Shown piece after piece: positions 35,945-46,959 of a stretch of 64,000 nucleotides of DNA. Positions within the stretch are counted from its first letter, which is position 1, and every line of letters begins with the position of its first letter. Source of the stretch: Stichopus chloronotus (taxonomy: Eukaryota; Echinodermata; Holothuroidea; Aspidochirotida; Stichopodidae); NCBI GenBank assembly GCA_021234535.1, contig SFZH01000008.1, forward strand, positions 25,064,455 to 25,128,454, written 5' to 3'. A program made the position numbers and the translations under genes. The notes under the pieces are model-generated. The model was not told the DNA's origin. It did not search any database and saw only the letters and a list, made by a program, of their open reading frames with translations.

Positions 35945-36628
35945 CTATTACTTCAAGATTTTGAACAAATGATAGCGTGGTGTTCTTCAAATTGCTTGCA
36001 CATGCGTAATATCCTTCATGCTGTCGGTCAACTTGCTTGATTACCAAGGCCCCATCATCAGTGATGTTGAATCCAGCTTCTCCTTTGGTAGTGAATGCTA
36101 CTTCACCGTATGCAGAATACAGTATGTTTTCAAAGTCTTCACTGTTCAATGACTTGTACATCCACAGAACGACATTGTTAGCAATGTCAATCTCAGACTG
36201 ACACAGCATCATGAAATCTTCCTGTCTTTCAAATGCATACGCAGGGTCAAGATTTTCCGCATTTGTGAAAGGAACATCAATAAAGTTATCAAGAAGAATC
36301 TTTCTTTCAGTGCCCTTCACACCGGGTACAGACTGATTAGACTTGCACACTAGTACCAACAACTGATTCATATTTGCATTTATTGGTATTTTATTGATCG
36401 CCAATTGTGCAGATGTTGTGAATGTAACCGCATGAGCAGACTGTGTCTGATTTACGGTAACATCAAGAAGTCGGTCCTCCCTTCCAACTCTCAGGAACCA
36501 TGACACCTCCATGGCTGGTCTGCTCTGGCCATGAATGCATGATATAACTCTGTCTGAATACCCTTGGAGGATACAAGTAGACTGTCCAGAGCACTCCGGT
36601 ATTAGTGGAATCGGGTCGGTTGACTTAA
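35945..36628 (-). CDS. Two-domain Ig exon (C-like plus V-like) of minus-strand gene
   Basis: A 684-bp phase 1-1 exon from acceptor TTCTTTCTTTAG to donor AATAG-GTACGT. The N-terminal half (from VKSTDPIPLIPEC) is C-like: CSGQSTCILQGYSDRVISC, then GQSRPAMEVSWFLRVG with the Trp, and the closing Cys in LLVLVCKSNQ. The second half is V-like: EDFMMLCQSEIDIANNVVLW, DDGALVIKQVD, and RQHEGYYACASN with the F-strand Cys. No intron separates the two domains, unlike the other exons of this gene. The start lies upstream of the internal ATG at 36510: the reading continues upstream to the splice acceptor. NXT/S sites occur in both halves. Confidence 0.8.
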
Positions 36629-36703
36629 CTAAAGAAAGAATGATATTAAAGAGTACATTAAAATAATTACATATTTAGCCCTTCCAAAAACACGCACAAG
36701 CCC

Positions 36704-38704
36704 TGTTACAACTGATAATGTAAAAATTTACCGATAATGTAGAAAAACCAACGATAATGTAAAAAAAAAATACCTAAAATGAAAAAAAAACTTTTTGAAC
36801 CGATAATGTAAAAGAAATACCGATAATGTAAAAACCCTCGTTTATCGATAATGTAAAAACTGTACTGAAGACCATTTTATGTGGCCCCACGTGAATGTGT
36901 GTAAGTGAGTGGGTAGACATGTATGTAGGTATAGATAACACACTTTTTACTTTTTTTAATGTAAAAAAAAATATATATAAATATATACGGTACTTCGTAC
37001 ATGCGTGTAGGTAAGTGCGTATGTACGTAGGCAAGTAGGTAGGTAGGTCGGTTGGTAGGTAGGTAGGTAAATGGGCAGGCAGTGCGACAGCGCACAGGCG
37101 GGGAGGCAGATAGGGAGGTTTGTGCGTGCATGCGTATGTGTGTATGCAGACAATGTGAGTTTATGAGTGTAGGCCTATTTAAATAGGGTCACAAAAGTAA
37201 CAGCGTATTTGTGAATGTTAAACAAAAATAAAGACATGAGGGAACTCACTACACACAACATACATAGCTAATATGTTGTGTCTGAGTGTAGCCAAAGTGG
37301 TTTCTGACTGGGTTTTGAATTCTTTCTTGTCGCTCTAGAAAAGGGTATGGAAGAAACGCCGGAAAGCATCTTCTGATCGGAAAGGTTACTCGTGATATTA
37401 GTGGCCTACGGTATTGGATGTGTATACTCACTGGTCTGTCGTTTCCAAACTCAAACGTCACCAATTCCGAAGAGAGTCACCCATCGCACCACTCGTTTTG
37501 TTCTAACAGTGATTTGCATAATGCGTAAGGGTAGAGGTGAGGATGATAAATCAAGCAGGATAGCTTTACCTATAGTATACATATATACATATCAATATGT
37601 ATATAGTACGTATGTATTAATTTAAATTATTTCTTATGTACTTTCACGCAGGAGCCGGATTTGACATCTGTCAGTGGGGGATGGGGGGGCAAACCCTGGT
37701 GGAATACCAAATGGCGTCGAAGGCGCCGTGGGAGCACGATACATTCCCCTTAACGGTGTGGTGTGGAACCCACCTGAGGACCCCTGGTGGTGCAGGGGAA
37801 GATCTCCGGTGGGGGTACAGGGGAGAATCCCCCGGAAGCACTGAGGTATATTTACGACATTGTAGGCATTAAAATGACGCATTTTTTTCAAATGATGTAA
37901 AGTATGCACTTTACTGACACCTAACAGACCACAAGTACTACAATTTGACTATTTTCAATTATATTTCTATATTATTTACTTTCTTGAAGAAATCCTACTT
38001 CCCACAGGTGTTATTGTGTTAAGCACAGCAGTACATCACTATAAATGAGGCATTAATTTATAGGCTTATTAGAAGCACGTGGGAAAAAATGGTAGGACTT
38101 TGGATTTGGTTTGCAAGGACTATGATGCATGTGATAGCCTACACTAGTACTTTCACTGACCCTTAATTCATATCTTCAAGTAACAATAGTGTAGCGCGTA
38201 GCAGATGCCCAAGATTTGAAAGAAACTGTATGGAGCCAGACAAAGTTTTGATTGTATCAGTCACCTCCCTTTGAGGTGCGCCAAACGCGCCGAGAACAAT
38301 CTTCCTAGCATTACGATGGTATTTGCTATCAATGTTTTCCGACATTTAACATTGTAAAATTAATCGTTGTAGACTATTCGAAATTCTCCTATAGTTTCTC
38401 TGGTCTCTTCTCCTTTCGCTCATTTTCCTTTTTATTTTTATTATATTTTTAGGATCTGGAAAAAAGTGTGTGTGTGGGGGGATTGCCCCCACTTTGAAAT
38501 GGTCTTTAGAACAGTTTTTACTTAATATTTATTTTTTTTTACATTATCCGTAAACGAGGGTTTCACATTTTCTGTTCAAGGAGTTTGTTACATTATCGGT
38601 ATTTTTTTTTTACATTATCGATTGTTTTACATTATAGGTAATTTTGTTTTACATTATCGGTATTTTTTACTTCATCGGTTAGTTTTTACGTTTCGTTTGT
38701 AACA
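36704..38704. mobile_element. 2,001-bp TIR transposon with 5-bp TSD in the Ig gene intron
   Basis: Flanked by AGCCC at 36699-36703 and 38705-38709, a 5-bp target duplication. Terminal inverted repeats are TGTTACAACTGATAATG on the left and TGTTACAAACGAAACG reading in from the right. Each end carries several subterminal copies of ACCGATAATGTAAAA (left 36730-36860; right, inverted, 38530-38690). The inside is noncoding: a GTAG-rich low-complexity patch (36890-37160), a G-rich patch (37670-37840), and a 60-codon minus ORF at 38163-38345 that I do not recognise. TGT-starting TIRs with 4-5-bp duplications recall Ginger-type elements (inference). Nonautonomous and apparently complete. Confidence 0.82.
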
Positions 38705-39094
38705 AGCCCTACTATTGCATCCAGCTATCACACAATACATTTACGGGTATTTAAGGAAATTAACTATCGAAAACCTCTCAGAGTTGACGTTTTCATCAGA
38801 TGAAATGGACACTTGAACAGATGGACAGTGGTTTGAAAAGATTGATTGGAGGGTACGTGATGAACGGATAAACCAACGAACTGATTTTTTCGGAGAAGGA
38901 TATTCAGAGATATTCACAAAATTAATAGGATGGAGCATTCTCTTCTGACATACTCACCTTACTTTGAAACTTAAACCGGATGTAAAATTATTTTAGCTAC
39001 TTCCTCTCTCCTTTGCGATTTCCTTTACTAATCTGGAACATCACCTGATCGAGCCATGTTAAATGGTACTTCTTCAATTAAAAAATATACTTAC

Positions 39095-39406
39095 CATACA
39101 CAATGAGTGTAATGTCGCAGACGCTTACAATCGACGATGAATCCACAACTTTCAGGCGAAAGGTGACATTATAATCTAAGGTAACGTTGTTGATGACCAA
39201 GGAGCCGTTGCTGTCAATGTCAAATTCACCAGTCAGGTATGCTGCCCCTTTCACTTCTCCGTTTTCCTGTTGAACAGACACTGGTGCACCTTCTTGAGTA
39301 CTGTTGATCCAATACATCAAGTTGTGGTTCGCAAGGTCCTCACATTGTAATACCGTTCTTTCCCCCAACTGAGCGTATTTTTCAGTGGGACAATTTAGCG
39401 GGCAAG
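39095..39406 (-). CDS. V-like Ig-domain exon of minus-strand Ig gene
   Basis: A 312-bp phase 1-1 exon with acceptor CGTTATTTCCTCAG and a consensus donor TATG-GTAAGT. It reads ACPLNCPTEKYAQLGERTVL, the B-strand Cys in LQCEDL, the C-strand Trp in LMYWINS, and the E strand GSLVINNVTL. The usual D-x-[GA]-x-Y-x-C F-strand box is replaced by DYNVTFRLKV, which lacks the Cys; a Cys follows 10 or so residues later in SIVSVCDITL. Distal to the other exons, it would be the outermost domain found. A further upstream signal-peptide exon is expected but I could not identify it. It is separated from the 35945-36628 exon by a 2.5-kb intron holding the 2,001-bp transposon. Confidence 0.72.
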
Positions 39407-42400
39407 CTGAGGAAATAACGTTACTAATATTTGACACATACCATGATAAATAGGATAAATCGTCTTAGCCTCCTTCCGACAAAGAACCCCCCCCCCCCAG
39501 GATAGAAAAGAATGTCATAACACTAGTGGGGAGGGGGCAAAAGTACTTTCAAAAACATAACACATGGATCTTACTGAACACAGGGACTGACTTATTTGCA
39601 GAAATAATGGAGATGTAGCACCTTCGCATGGGCAAAGTGGATACCACTCGATATTGAAACACAATGCAAACGTTATGGAAAACAAACATGTTTAAAGTAT
39701 TACAATGCATATAGCATTCATAAATACGTGGGAGAGCAGTAATAGCCAGAGTGGACATACAAAGTATCACAAAGGAGTTAATTAATTATCAGAGGAGTAG
39801 GCTACTTGGTGAAAGATGGGCTATCAACTCGTCTAAATTGATAGGATAATATTAAAATCACACTAACTGCATCGCAGCTACATCATATTTCATCAAAATC
39901 CGATACCCCCTGAATGATAATTTGTTGACTGGCAAAGTATAAATAGAGCATGGAAATTCTTGCATTTCAACTAAAATTTATCCTACCAACGTGACAAGTA
40001 GATTCAGTTACTCTAAACTTTTGGAAGATTCTAATGAGTGTATTTACGAACAATTATATCATATACTTAAAAAAACCTCAAGTGTTTCTTGTTTTGTACT
40101 CACAGTGAGTGCTTTATGTTTATTGCATTTTTCTTGTTATTGTATTGTAATTTATACTTATATGGTAATATAACACAGCAGGATTCTAGGTTAACTGAAG
40201 TGAAAAAAAACAAACAAGTTATTTGCGATCCTGCTATTTGTGTGGCTTTCGAAACAATTATTCATAATTGTCCTTCTTACCATCGTAGTTAGCCGCCAAG
40301 ACCTGTAGTGCTGTTGCCATCATGTACATCGTTATTATATTTGCGAGAGTAATCATTGGAAAACTGTAGATTTAAAAATTTAGAAATGATTTTAGTATTT
40401 CTTTTAATTTCTTACTCCATAGTCCTTTTTGGCCTAAATTAACATCACAACACCGGCCAGGTATGTCGATTAGAAGCACGCTGCAGCATACATTCTGGGG
40501 TTTTGTTAGTGTTTGCAATAAGGATACAACAGGCTGCAACGGGCAAAATTATGAAAGATTGAGAAAGCGTACCCAAAATGTTCATCAAGCAGAATTACCG
40601 CATGCAGGCTGTATTATTTTCAGAGATGACATGACTAGGGCTTTTTCATCTCATACAGAGAGATACATCGTTGAGAACAGATATACACATGGGTGTTTGC
40701 GTGGAAATTTTCAACTACCCAAATACTGCTGCCAACAGGATAACTTTCTCAAGTTCATTAATTGTTTCCATTCATCTATTACTTGTTGAACTTCAATTAC
40801 GTGAGTAAAGAAAAAGAAATGTTTCTTAGTGCGTAACTTTGTTCTCTTCGTAACACTACTATATATCATTGATTAAGACTAATGATGCCATCTGTCAATT
40901 TAGGTACTCTCTTAAAAGCAAAAGAGTGACATTCGTCCAAAATGAGTGAAGTCATGCTGGCCGGGGCCTACTCATAGTAAGAGAGAATTTCACATTGAAT
41001 GGAGTAAATATTCACTCCAAAATATATTTCATTCCATGAGCATTGGTGAAGAGGAAACAGCTAATCTTTCTCCGTTTTGTTTACTATAAGGACTAGCAGT
41101 TAGTAGATTTAACGGTTTGTCAGATTGTTCCTCAAGCAGTTGTTATACATATATCATCTTCCCACTAATTAGAGTTCTGGGAATCCTGTTACAAACATCA
41201 GATGTCACATCCGGTCCAACTAGAAGAGATTATTTAAATCTTAAAGAAAAGATCTCTTTTTCTCTGTAACTTCTTCGTCACTAACATATACAAACATTAC
41301 AACTGTGGCGAAAAGCAAATAGTTATCCATTGCACAGCCTCTCTCTCTGTGACTCAGTACAGGTTTATTTACTGTCCACCAACAAAGGACTGTTTACATT
41401 AGCACTGGACAAAGCTTACGTAATGATTCAATGGAAAAAGTTACTTCCGAGGTCATTGACCATTTCAAGTGCTAGGAAAGATTTTATTTCCAGTTCCTCA
41501 AAAAATAGATAAAAGAGAGAATAGAATAGACATGAGGGAGAATAGAATAGACATCAAAAGAGAATAGAATAGACATGAGCGAGAAAAGACATAGTTTGGA
41601 GAGGATTGAGATCAAACTTCAGAGTTAAATGCTTTGCATCGCTATACATGTGCAACATGTAATCTCGTATTTTCTCAATTTGCATCGTTCGTTATTCGCA
41701 TTTTCGTTGAAGGATTTATCGTTGGTCCTACTTATAGTATATTCGTAATTGCGTGAATAGCAATAAAGTTTAAAGCAGGTCACACATTGAATCTTTCTCT
41801 CTCTCATTTTTTGGTTGAATATCTTTATCGTTATCGTTCTAACAAGCATGGAATGTCGCTTTCCTGTTTTGAAGTGTATTTTCACTCTAGTTCGGGCATG
41901 GACGTCTATTAGATATTAAAAGATATAAAAGATGCAAAAATTGATAGCTAGGGGCCTATTTCTCAGATTGCAGGAAATGGCACTTATCAGTCTCTCTGCC
42001 CTTGTTAATTTCGACGCAAACTGCATCACTTCAATTTTATTACGAGTAGGTCCAGGATGAGTACACTCGTTTTTAGTGAGTTTCACTGTTGTTTTTAGCG
42101 AGTTATCATTTTCCATATCGTGAATTTTCAGGCATTGATTACATGTTCTCATCAAGCTTTTATATTTTACCAATATCGACACTCAAGAATCTGCTGCTTG
42201 AAAATGTCGATAACTTGAGAGTCACATCTGATTTTAAGCTTCATTAGCAAGTGAAGAAATTCAAACTACAAAACTACAAGAGAGTATCTCCATAGTTCTT
42301 CTATATATGTGACTGTTGAATGTCCACTTAGTAGGAGGTTTGCCTTTGACATTTTCTCTTCCCAAATCAATCAAGTTATGGTTTAAGGACTTAGTGCAAT

Positions 42401-42939
42401 CATGTGACAGCCACCGTTTTTGTGTTTTTTTTTTTACTACAAAGGAACAAACCAACTTATTTCTCTGTCAATCATCTTTATGCCTTGTCACTATGCATAC
42501 TTGGCTGGTGTCCTGTGCGTAAAGCTGTGGTGAACATATTACAAAAGAGAGTGGTAATAGTCAATGCGTTTCAAAAATGTTCATATTGAGTGAAGTAAGA
42601 ACAACTTATACGCAGGCCGAGGATGATGTCAACTACATGGTATGTCGTTGACGGGTGGCAGTCGTAATCAAATATTGCTAGTTCACTGTAGGTTGGCTTC
42701 GTGCTTTGAGACTGTCAATATCTTTGTAGTAATATTTATATCACAATTAATACTGAATACAATAGGAATTGGTTAGTGATGCACGTAAAACAGAGTGCCA
42801 CTTAATACATTGTTAGCTTCACATTATCGAAATGCACTGGACTGAGCTGCAGTTTCATAAGTCATCTTAATATCGACTGTTTTCAGTGTGAAATAATCTA
42901 TTTTGATCTGAGCTAGTAGTAGAGGCTACTATGTAATCT
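39407..42939. other. Upstream region of the minus-strand Ig gene; mostly anonymous
   Basis: No signal-peptide exon with a phase-1 donor was convincing on the minus strand. A 12-base C run lies at 39487-39498. At 41513-41590 three copies of a GAGAATAGAATAGACAT unit form a small minisatellite. Other ORFs show no domain apart from the weak candidate at 40498-40788. Confidence 0.4.
40498..40788 (+). other. Cysteine-rich ORF, possible Ly6-like exon (weak)
   Basis: The plus frame reads VCNKDTTGCNGQ, HAGCIIFRDD, then ENRYTHGCLRGNF and KYCCQQDNFLKF before a stop. The spacing of a Gly-Cys and then C-C-x-x-D-N recalls the end of Ly6/uPAR three-finger domains (C-C-x-x-D-x-C-N), but the last Cys is Phe. 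I could not find paired splice sites of matching phase. Could be a decayed exon or chance. Confidence 0.2.
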
Positions 42940-45900
42940 CGTGAGATTTTCGTGCCAAAATTGATATTTTGGGCTAAGTTTGTCAATTTTGGGTAATTGC
43001 TTAACTCAAAAAACTTTGATGCAATTTGTTTCATTCACACATTCGGCCGCGATTTTGAATTTCAAAGTGGCCGCCATAGCAAATGTATTTTAATTCATAT
43101 CTCGTTTATTGAGCACTGTAGAGGGCACAAACTTGGGGTAAAATCATGCCTATGATTTCAGAAATTCTGATAGATCTTTTTCCGAAATTGAGTATCATTT
43201 TGATAGGCCGCCATCTTGAAATTCAAAATGACCGCCGTTTGAAAACATATATCAACTTACTAAATCCCAGAAGAATGCAGTTGAGAGAATTACCGTACGT
43301 GGCATTAAATATGGCAATAAAGTTATGCAGAATGCATGGCAGCCATCTTGAAATTTTTGTCATGTAAAGTAAGATGTATAAATATTTTAACCCTGTCATG
43401 AAATATTTATACAATTATTCATTGATACAATAAAAGGTGTTGGTAAAAAACTGGATGAGGCCTTAAGAGAATTAAGTCTATGCAGTCAAATTACTAAGCT
43501 TCAAGGATTACATAACACACACATTACACCTGGTATATCGGCTAGGACTTATGTCATGATACGCGCAACATGTCACACATTAATTGTGTGCACGCCCGTG
43601 GGTGGTACACATTACCGGAATTACCAGCGAATTGGGTAGCATTTCCTAAGGTCTTTCCCTGCAGTTGCATGTCCAAAGCCATGCCTACACAGACTGCATT
43701 TGATTCGTGCAAGCAGACAAGGGGATTGGGAACTGAATCTCGCTTTCGTTGAGTAACAGGTCAAGTACTACGTCGCGCATGACTAGTACAAGTATGACTC
43801 ACACCATTGTACCTCGCCCAAATGCAAGCATTGGAATCATCCGATTCCATGACCTGCAAAGCACTTACGGCAGAGAGCTTTGTGGTAACCAAATCAGGCA
43901 TTCCCTTTCACAAACTTGCTTGTGGACCAAACACTGGAACAACTCATCAGGGAACTCAAGGTTGTTGGAGGTATTACTGGGATAACGCAGAATGAGAAAA
44001 CACTGACCACTGTAGGTTTTTCTTGATTGCTCCTGATTTAGTCATCCTTGTTCAAAAATTCAAAGATGCTTACAGCTGCACCACCAGTGATCTTAAAACT
44101 ACAAAGGAGCAGTATCAACTCAGTGGTTCTGTGGCTCTTCAGATGCATCGGAACTCCGCAAATACTAAGAAAGTCATTTTACGACATTGCGAGGGCAATT
44201 GAAAGCAAGTCAATGACGCTGATGAATGTGGTGTCTAACATGCAGGTACCAGAAGCATTCAAGGAAGGTATTCTTAAAAGAGATGAAAAGAGAAAAGTAA
44301 TGTTCTAATAATTTGTGTCTGAGAGAATAGTTGAGTAATCAGCCAAGAAAATTCTAAATCTGGGGCCCAATGAAAGAGACCAACTGAAGACATTAAACCA
44401 TTGTAAGGAGAAAACAAAATGTAAGACAGGACCCAATCTGATTAAGCTAAGAGAGGATCGTCAACTTCTCGCAAGTTCCTGGTTGTTCATCAGTCCAGAC
44501 CTGGCATGATTCAGTCATTGGGTGATATAATTGGAAAACATGAGTTTTTGGTGATTTCGCTCAGATGGCATTCTCCTCATTCCAACGGACAAAAGTTCTT
44601 TTATCCATGCAATAAAATCCAACAACACTGGCACTGAGTCAAACAATCATACTGAAACCTGAAGACTGATTAGTCAATTCGATCTGAAACAGAGACCACG
44701 TCACAGGAAGACGAGAAAAAAGACAGAGTGTCGGTTATCTGATGTTATGGCAGCTGTCCAGGCTATGGTTGAGTGCTCTGACTTTGACGGTGCCTTTGTA
44801 AGGAGCATCAGCAAACGTGCAGCTGATACAATGAAGTGCGTGTTATTTTTCACAGGTAAATCGATGACTCCTTGGAGGAACAGACTCGAGGCAAAAGATC
44901 TGCACCTAGTAGGCCAGTGAAGTTTGACATCAAGGACTCAACAAACATCAAACTAGTATAACTAAAAAAAAACTCTTCTGTCTCACAATTACACCAAGTC
45001 CCAACTGACAGAATATTTGGGTAAAACTGTTCTGCGCGAGTATGCCAACAGTTGCAAGAGCATAGTTGTGGTCTTTGGGAATAAAACATATTGCATTAAG
45101 CTAGATGTGACTGATCCAAAAGTCAACCCCATACACATGACGAAGCAGATACCCGCGTTCTATTGCATGTACCGCAAAAGCAGCAGAGAACGTCAGAGAT
45201 GTTGATGTTCATTCCCCCAGACACTGATGTATTTATTTACTTGATGGATCTGTGGTCTTCCTTCAGCATCTCCGGTCGTCTTTGCTTCATCACTGGGAAG
45301 GGAAATGCCAAACGAGTAATCGATATAAATGAAAGATGTCCTGCGGTTGGTTACCAAAAAAAAAAAAAACACAAAGGTCTGATTGGTCTTCATGCATTCA
45401 GTGGCGTTGATTGGGAGTGGAAAATTTGCTGTATCTCAAAGAGTAGATGGGTCAAGCAGTATCTAGACCTTGACTCAAAATGCGACATCGTCCATGCCTT
45501 CCAAATGCTGGGCGAGGATGACTTTGATTCGGACAGTGCGTCATCCATTTTGGAAGACTTTGTGTGCAATGTGTATGCCAAAACCACCAAAGCCACGAAG
45601 ATCAGTGATCTGAGATGGGAGTTATTCATGGCAAAAAATCTTGAAGCAGAGCAGCTCCCTAACCTTGGAGCGTTGATACCACATATTCAGAGAGGACGCT
45701 TACTAGCCAGAGTCAACAACGTTTGTAAAGAGGATGCAAAGCTGCACAATCCAAAGTACCACCATTACAAGTTGATAAATGGAAATTATATCCAGATGGT
45801 ACTGTCTCTGCAACTAAGTGTTTGGAACTTCCTGCTCATGGAATTGGCCAAATGTTCGTGTCGCAAGGAATGCAAACCTTAGTGTTCTTGCAAGGAAATC

Positions 45901-46758
45901 CTTCTGCCATGCACAGCTCTATGCAAGTGCAGTGACTGTGAAAGCACATAGGATTATGAAGTGAACAGCCCAGAAGACGTTGGCTAGGTGGCTCTAAAAT
46001 TTTAGGGTACTACACACATATGTACGACATATTAATTTAATATTTGTATTCTGCAACATATCATCTCAATAGGAGCACGATGTCAGTTGTTGTAAGGTGG
46101 TTCTTTGTATTTCATTTTGTTTGTGACATCATAATGACATGATTTTCCAGCCACAGGTTTCAACCATACGCACTGCTTTACAATAATTTCCATGGCAGGT
46201 GCTTTGTATTTTATCATGGCGGTATACTTACAATAAGCAGTAAGCCGTTTACTGGAGTACTTGCCATTAACATGAGCATTGTAACATGCTTGATTTTGCC
46301 TTTCAATGTTCTTACAGCACCAAAAATGGGTTAAAATATCATATAATCCGACGGCCATCTTGATTTTCAAATGGCGGCCAATATGAATGACCCACCATCA
46401 TGCTATCCTCACATGTTTTAACCTCTTATGTTCCTTATAACTCGATGTAAGCCTACGAGTCAACACAACGTCCATTTTAAATTTAAAAATGGTGACCTAT
46501 CAAAATAATCCACAATTTCTAGAATATAATGCAGAATGTCCGATATCATATGCATGGTTTTTGCCCCAAATGTGAGACTTCTACAATGCTTGAAAAATGA
46601 GGTATGGGGCAAAATACCATTTGCTATGGCGGTAAGTTTGCAATTCAAAATGGTGTCTGAAGACGTGGTTCAAAAATGGAACTAAAGTTTTTAGGATTCA
46701 GCATCCCCATATTGACAAAGTTAGTAAAAAAAATTAATGTTGGCATGACAATCTCACG
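42940..46758 (+). mobile_element. Putative DNA transposon with ~450-bp inverted repeats
   Basis: The left end starts CGTGAGATTTTCGTGCCAA at 42940 and the right end, read inwards from 46758, starts CGTGAGATTGTCATGCCAA. The two arms then stay alignable by eye for about 450 bp (left to about 43400, right back to about 46310), sharing AACTTTGTCAAT/AAGTTTGTCAAT, CCGCCATAGCAAATG, GGG(G/T)(C/T)AAAA with CATGC(A/C)TATGAT, ATTTTGATAGG, and GCCATCTTGAAATTC-type patches. A decayed gene lies between the arms. I see no clear target-site duplication. The superfamily is unknown to me. Confidence 0.7.
43560..45940 (+). pseudogene. Decayed gene of an uncharacterised invertebrate family inside the 3.8-kb element
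   Basis: The best frame is 45163-45882. It reads PDTDVFIYLMDLWSSFS, CFITGKGNAKRVIDINE, GLIGLHAFSGVDW, EDFVCNVYAKTTKATKISDL, RWELFMAKNLEAEQLPNLGA and ends LAKCSCRKECKP, after which another frame continues CSCKEILLPCTALCKC. A DTDV box, a GLHAFSG-D box, then a Cys-rich CXC-like tail is the order of a large family of uncharacterised proteins common in corals, amphioxus and molluscs. Earlier frames (43570-44310, 45017-45205) hold degraded upstream parts. A 12-base A run at 45357-45368 and several frameshifts make it nonfunctional. Biochemical role of the family is not known to me. Confidence 0.6.
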
Positions 46759-46959
46759 GTACTCATTGTTTTTTCGACATCGTAGCCTATACTATATATA
46801 GGATCTTTAAGGTGGTGTGAAGGTAAAAAATTTCGATTGACACAAGAAATAGCTATCACAATAAAGATAAAGAATTGAAGGGGTTCAATCTTCACGAAAA
46901 GAGCATTATCAGGCGAAACAAACAAATTATCAGCGAAAGAAACAAAAGAGAAAGTTTTG

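Noticed and set aside
36774..37153. Overlapping minus-strand ORFs rich in Tyr, Thr and His
   Set aside because: Translation of the GTAG/GTAT low-complexity patch inside the 2,001-bp transposon.
39549..39770. Possible signal-peptide exon upstream of the outermost minus-strand Ig exon (MSTLAITALP then CAC-GTATTT)
   Set aside because: The donor is weak and the hydrophobic core is only about eight residues, too short for confidence.
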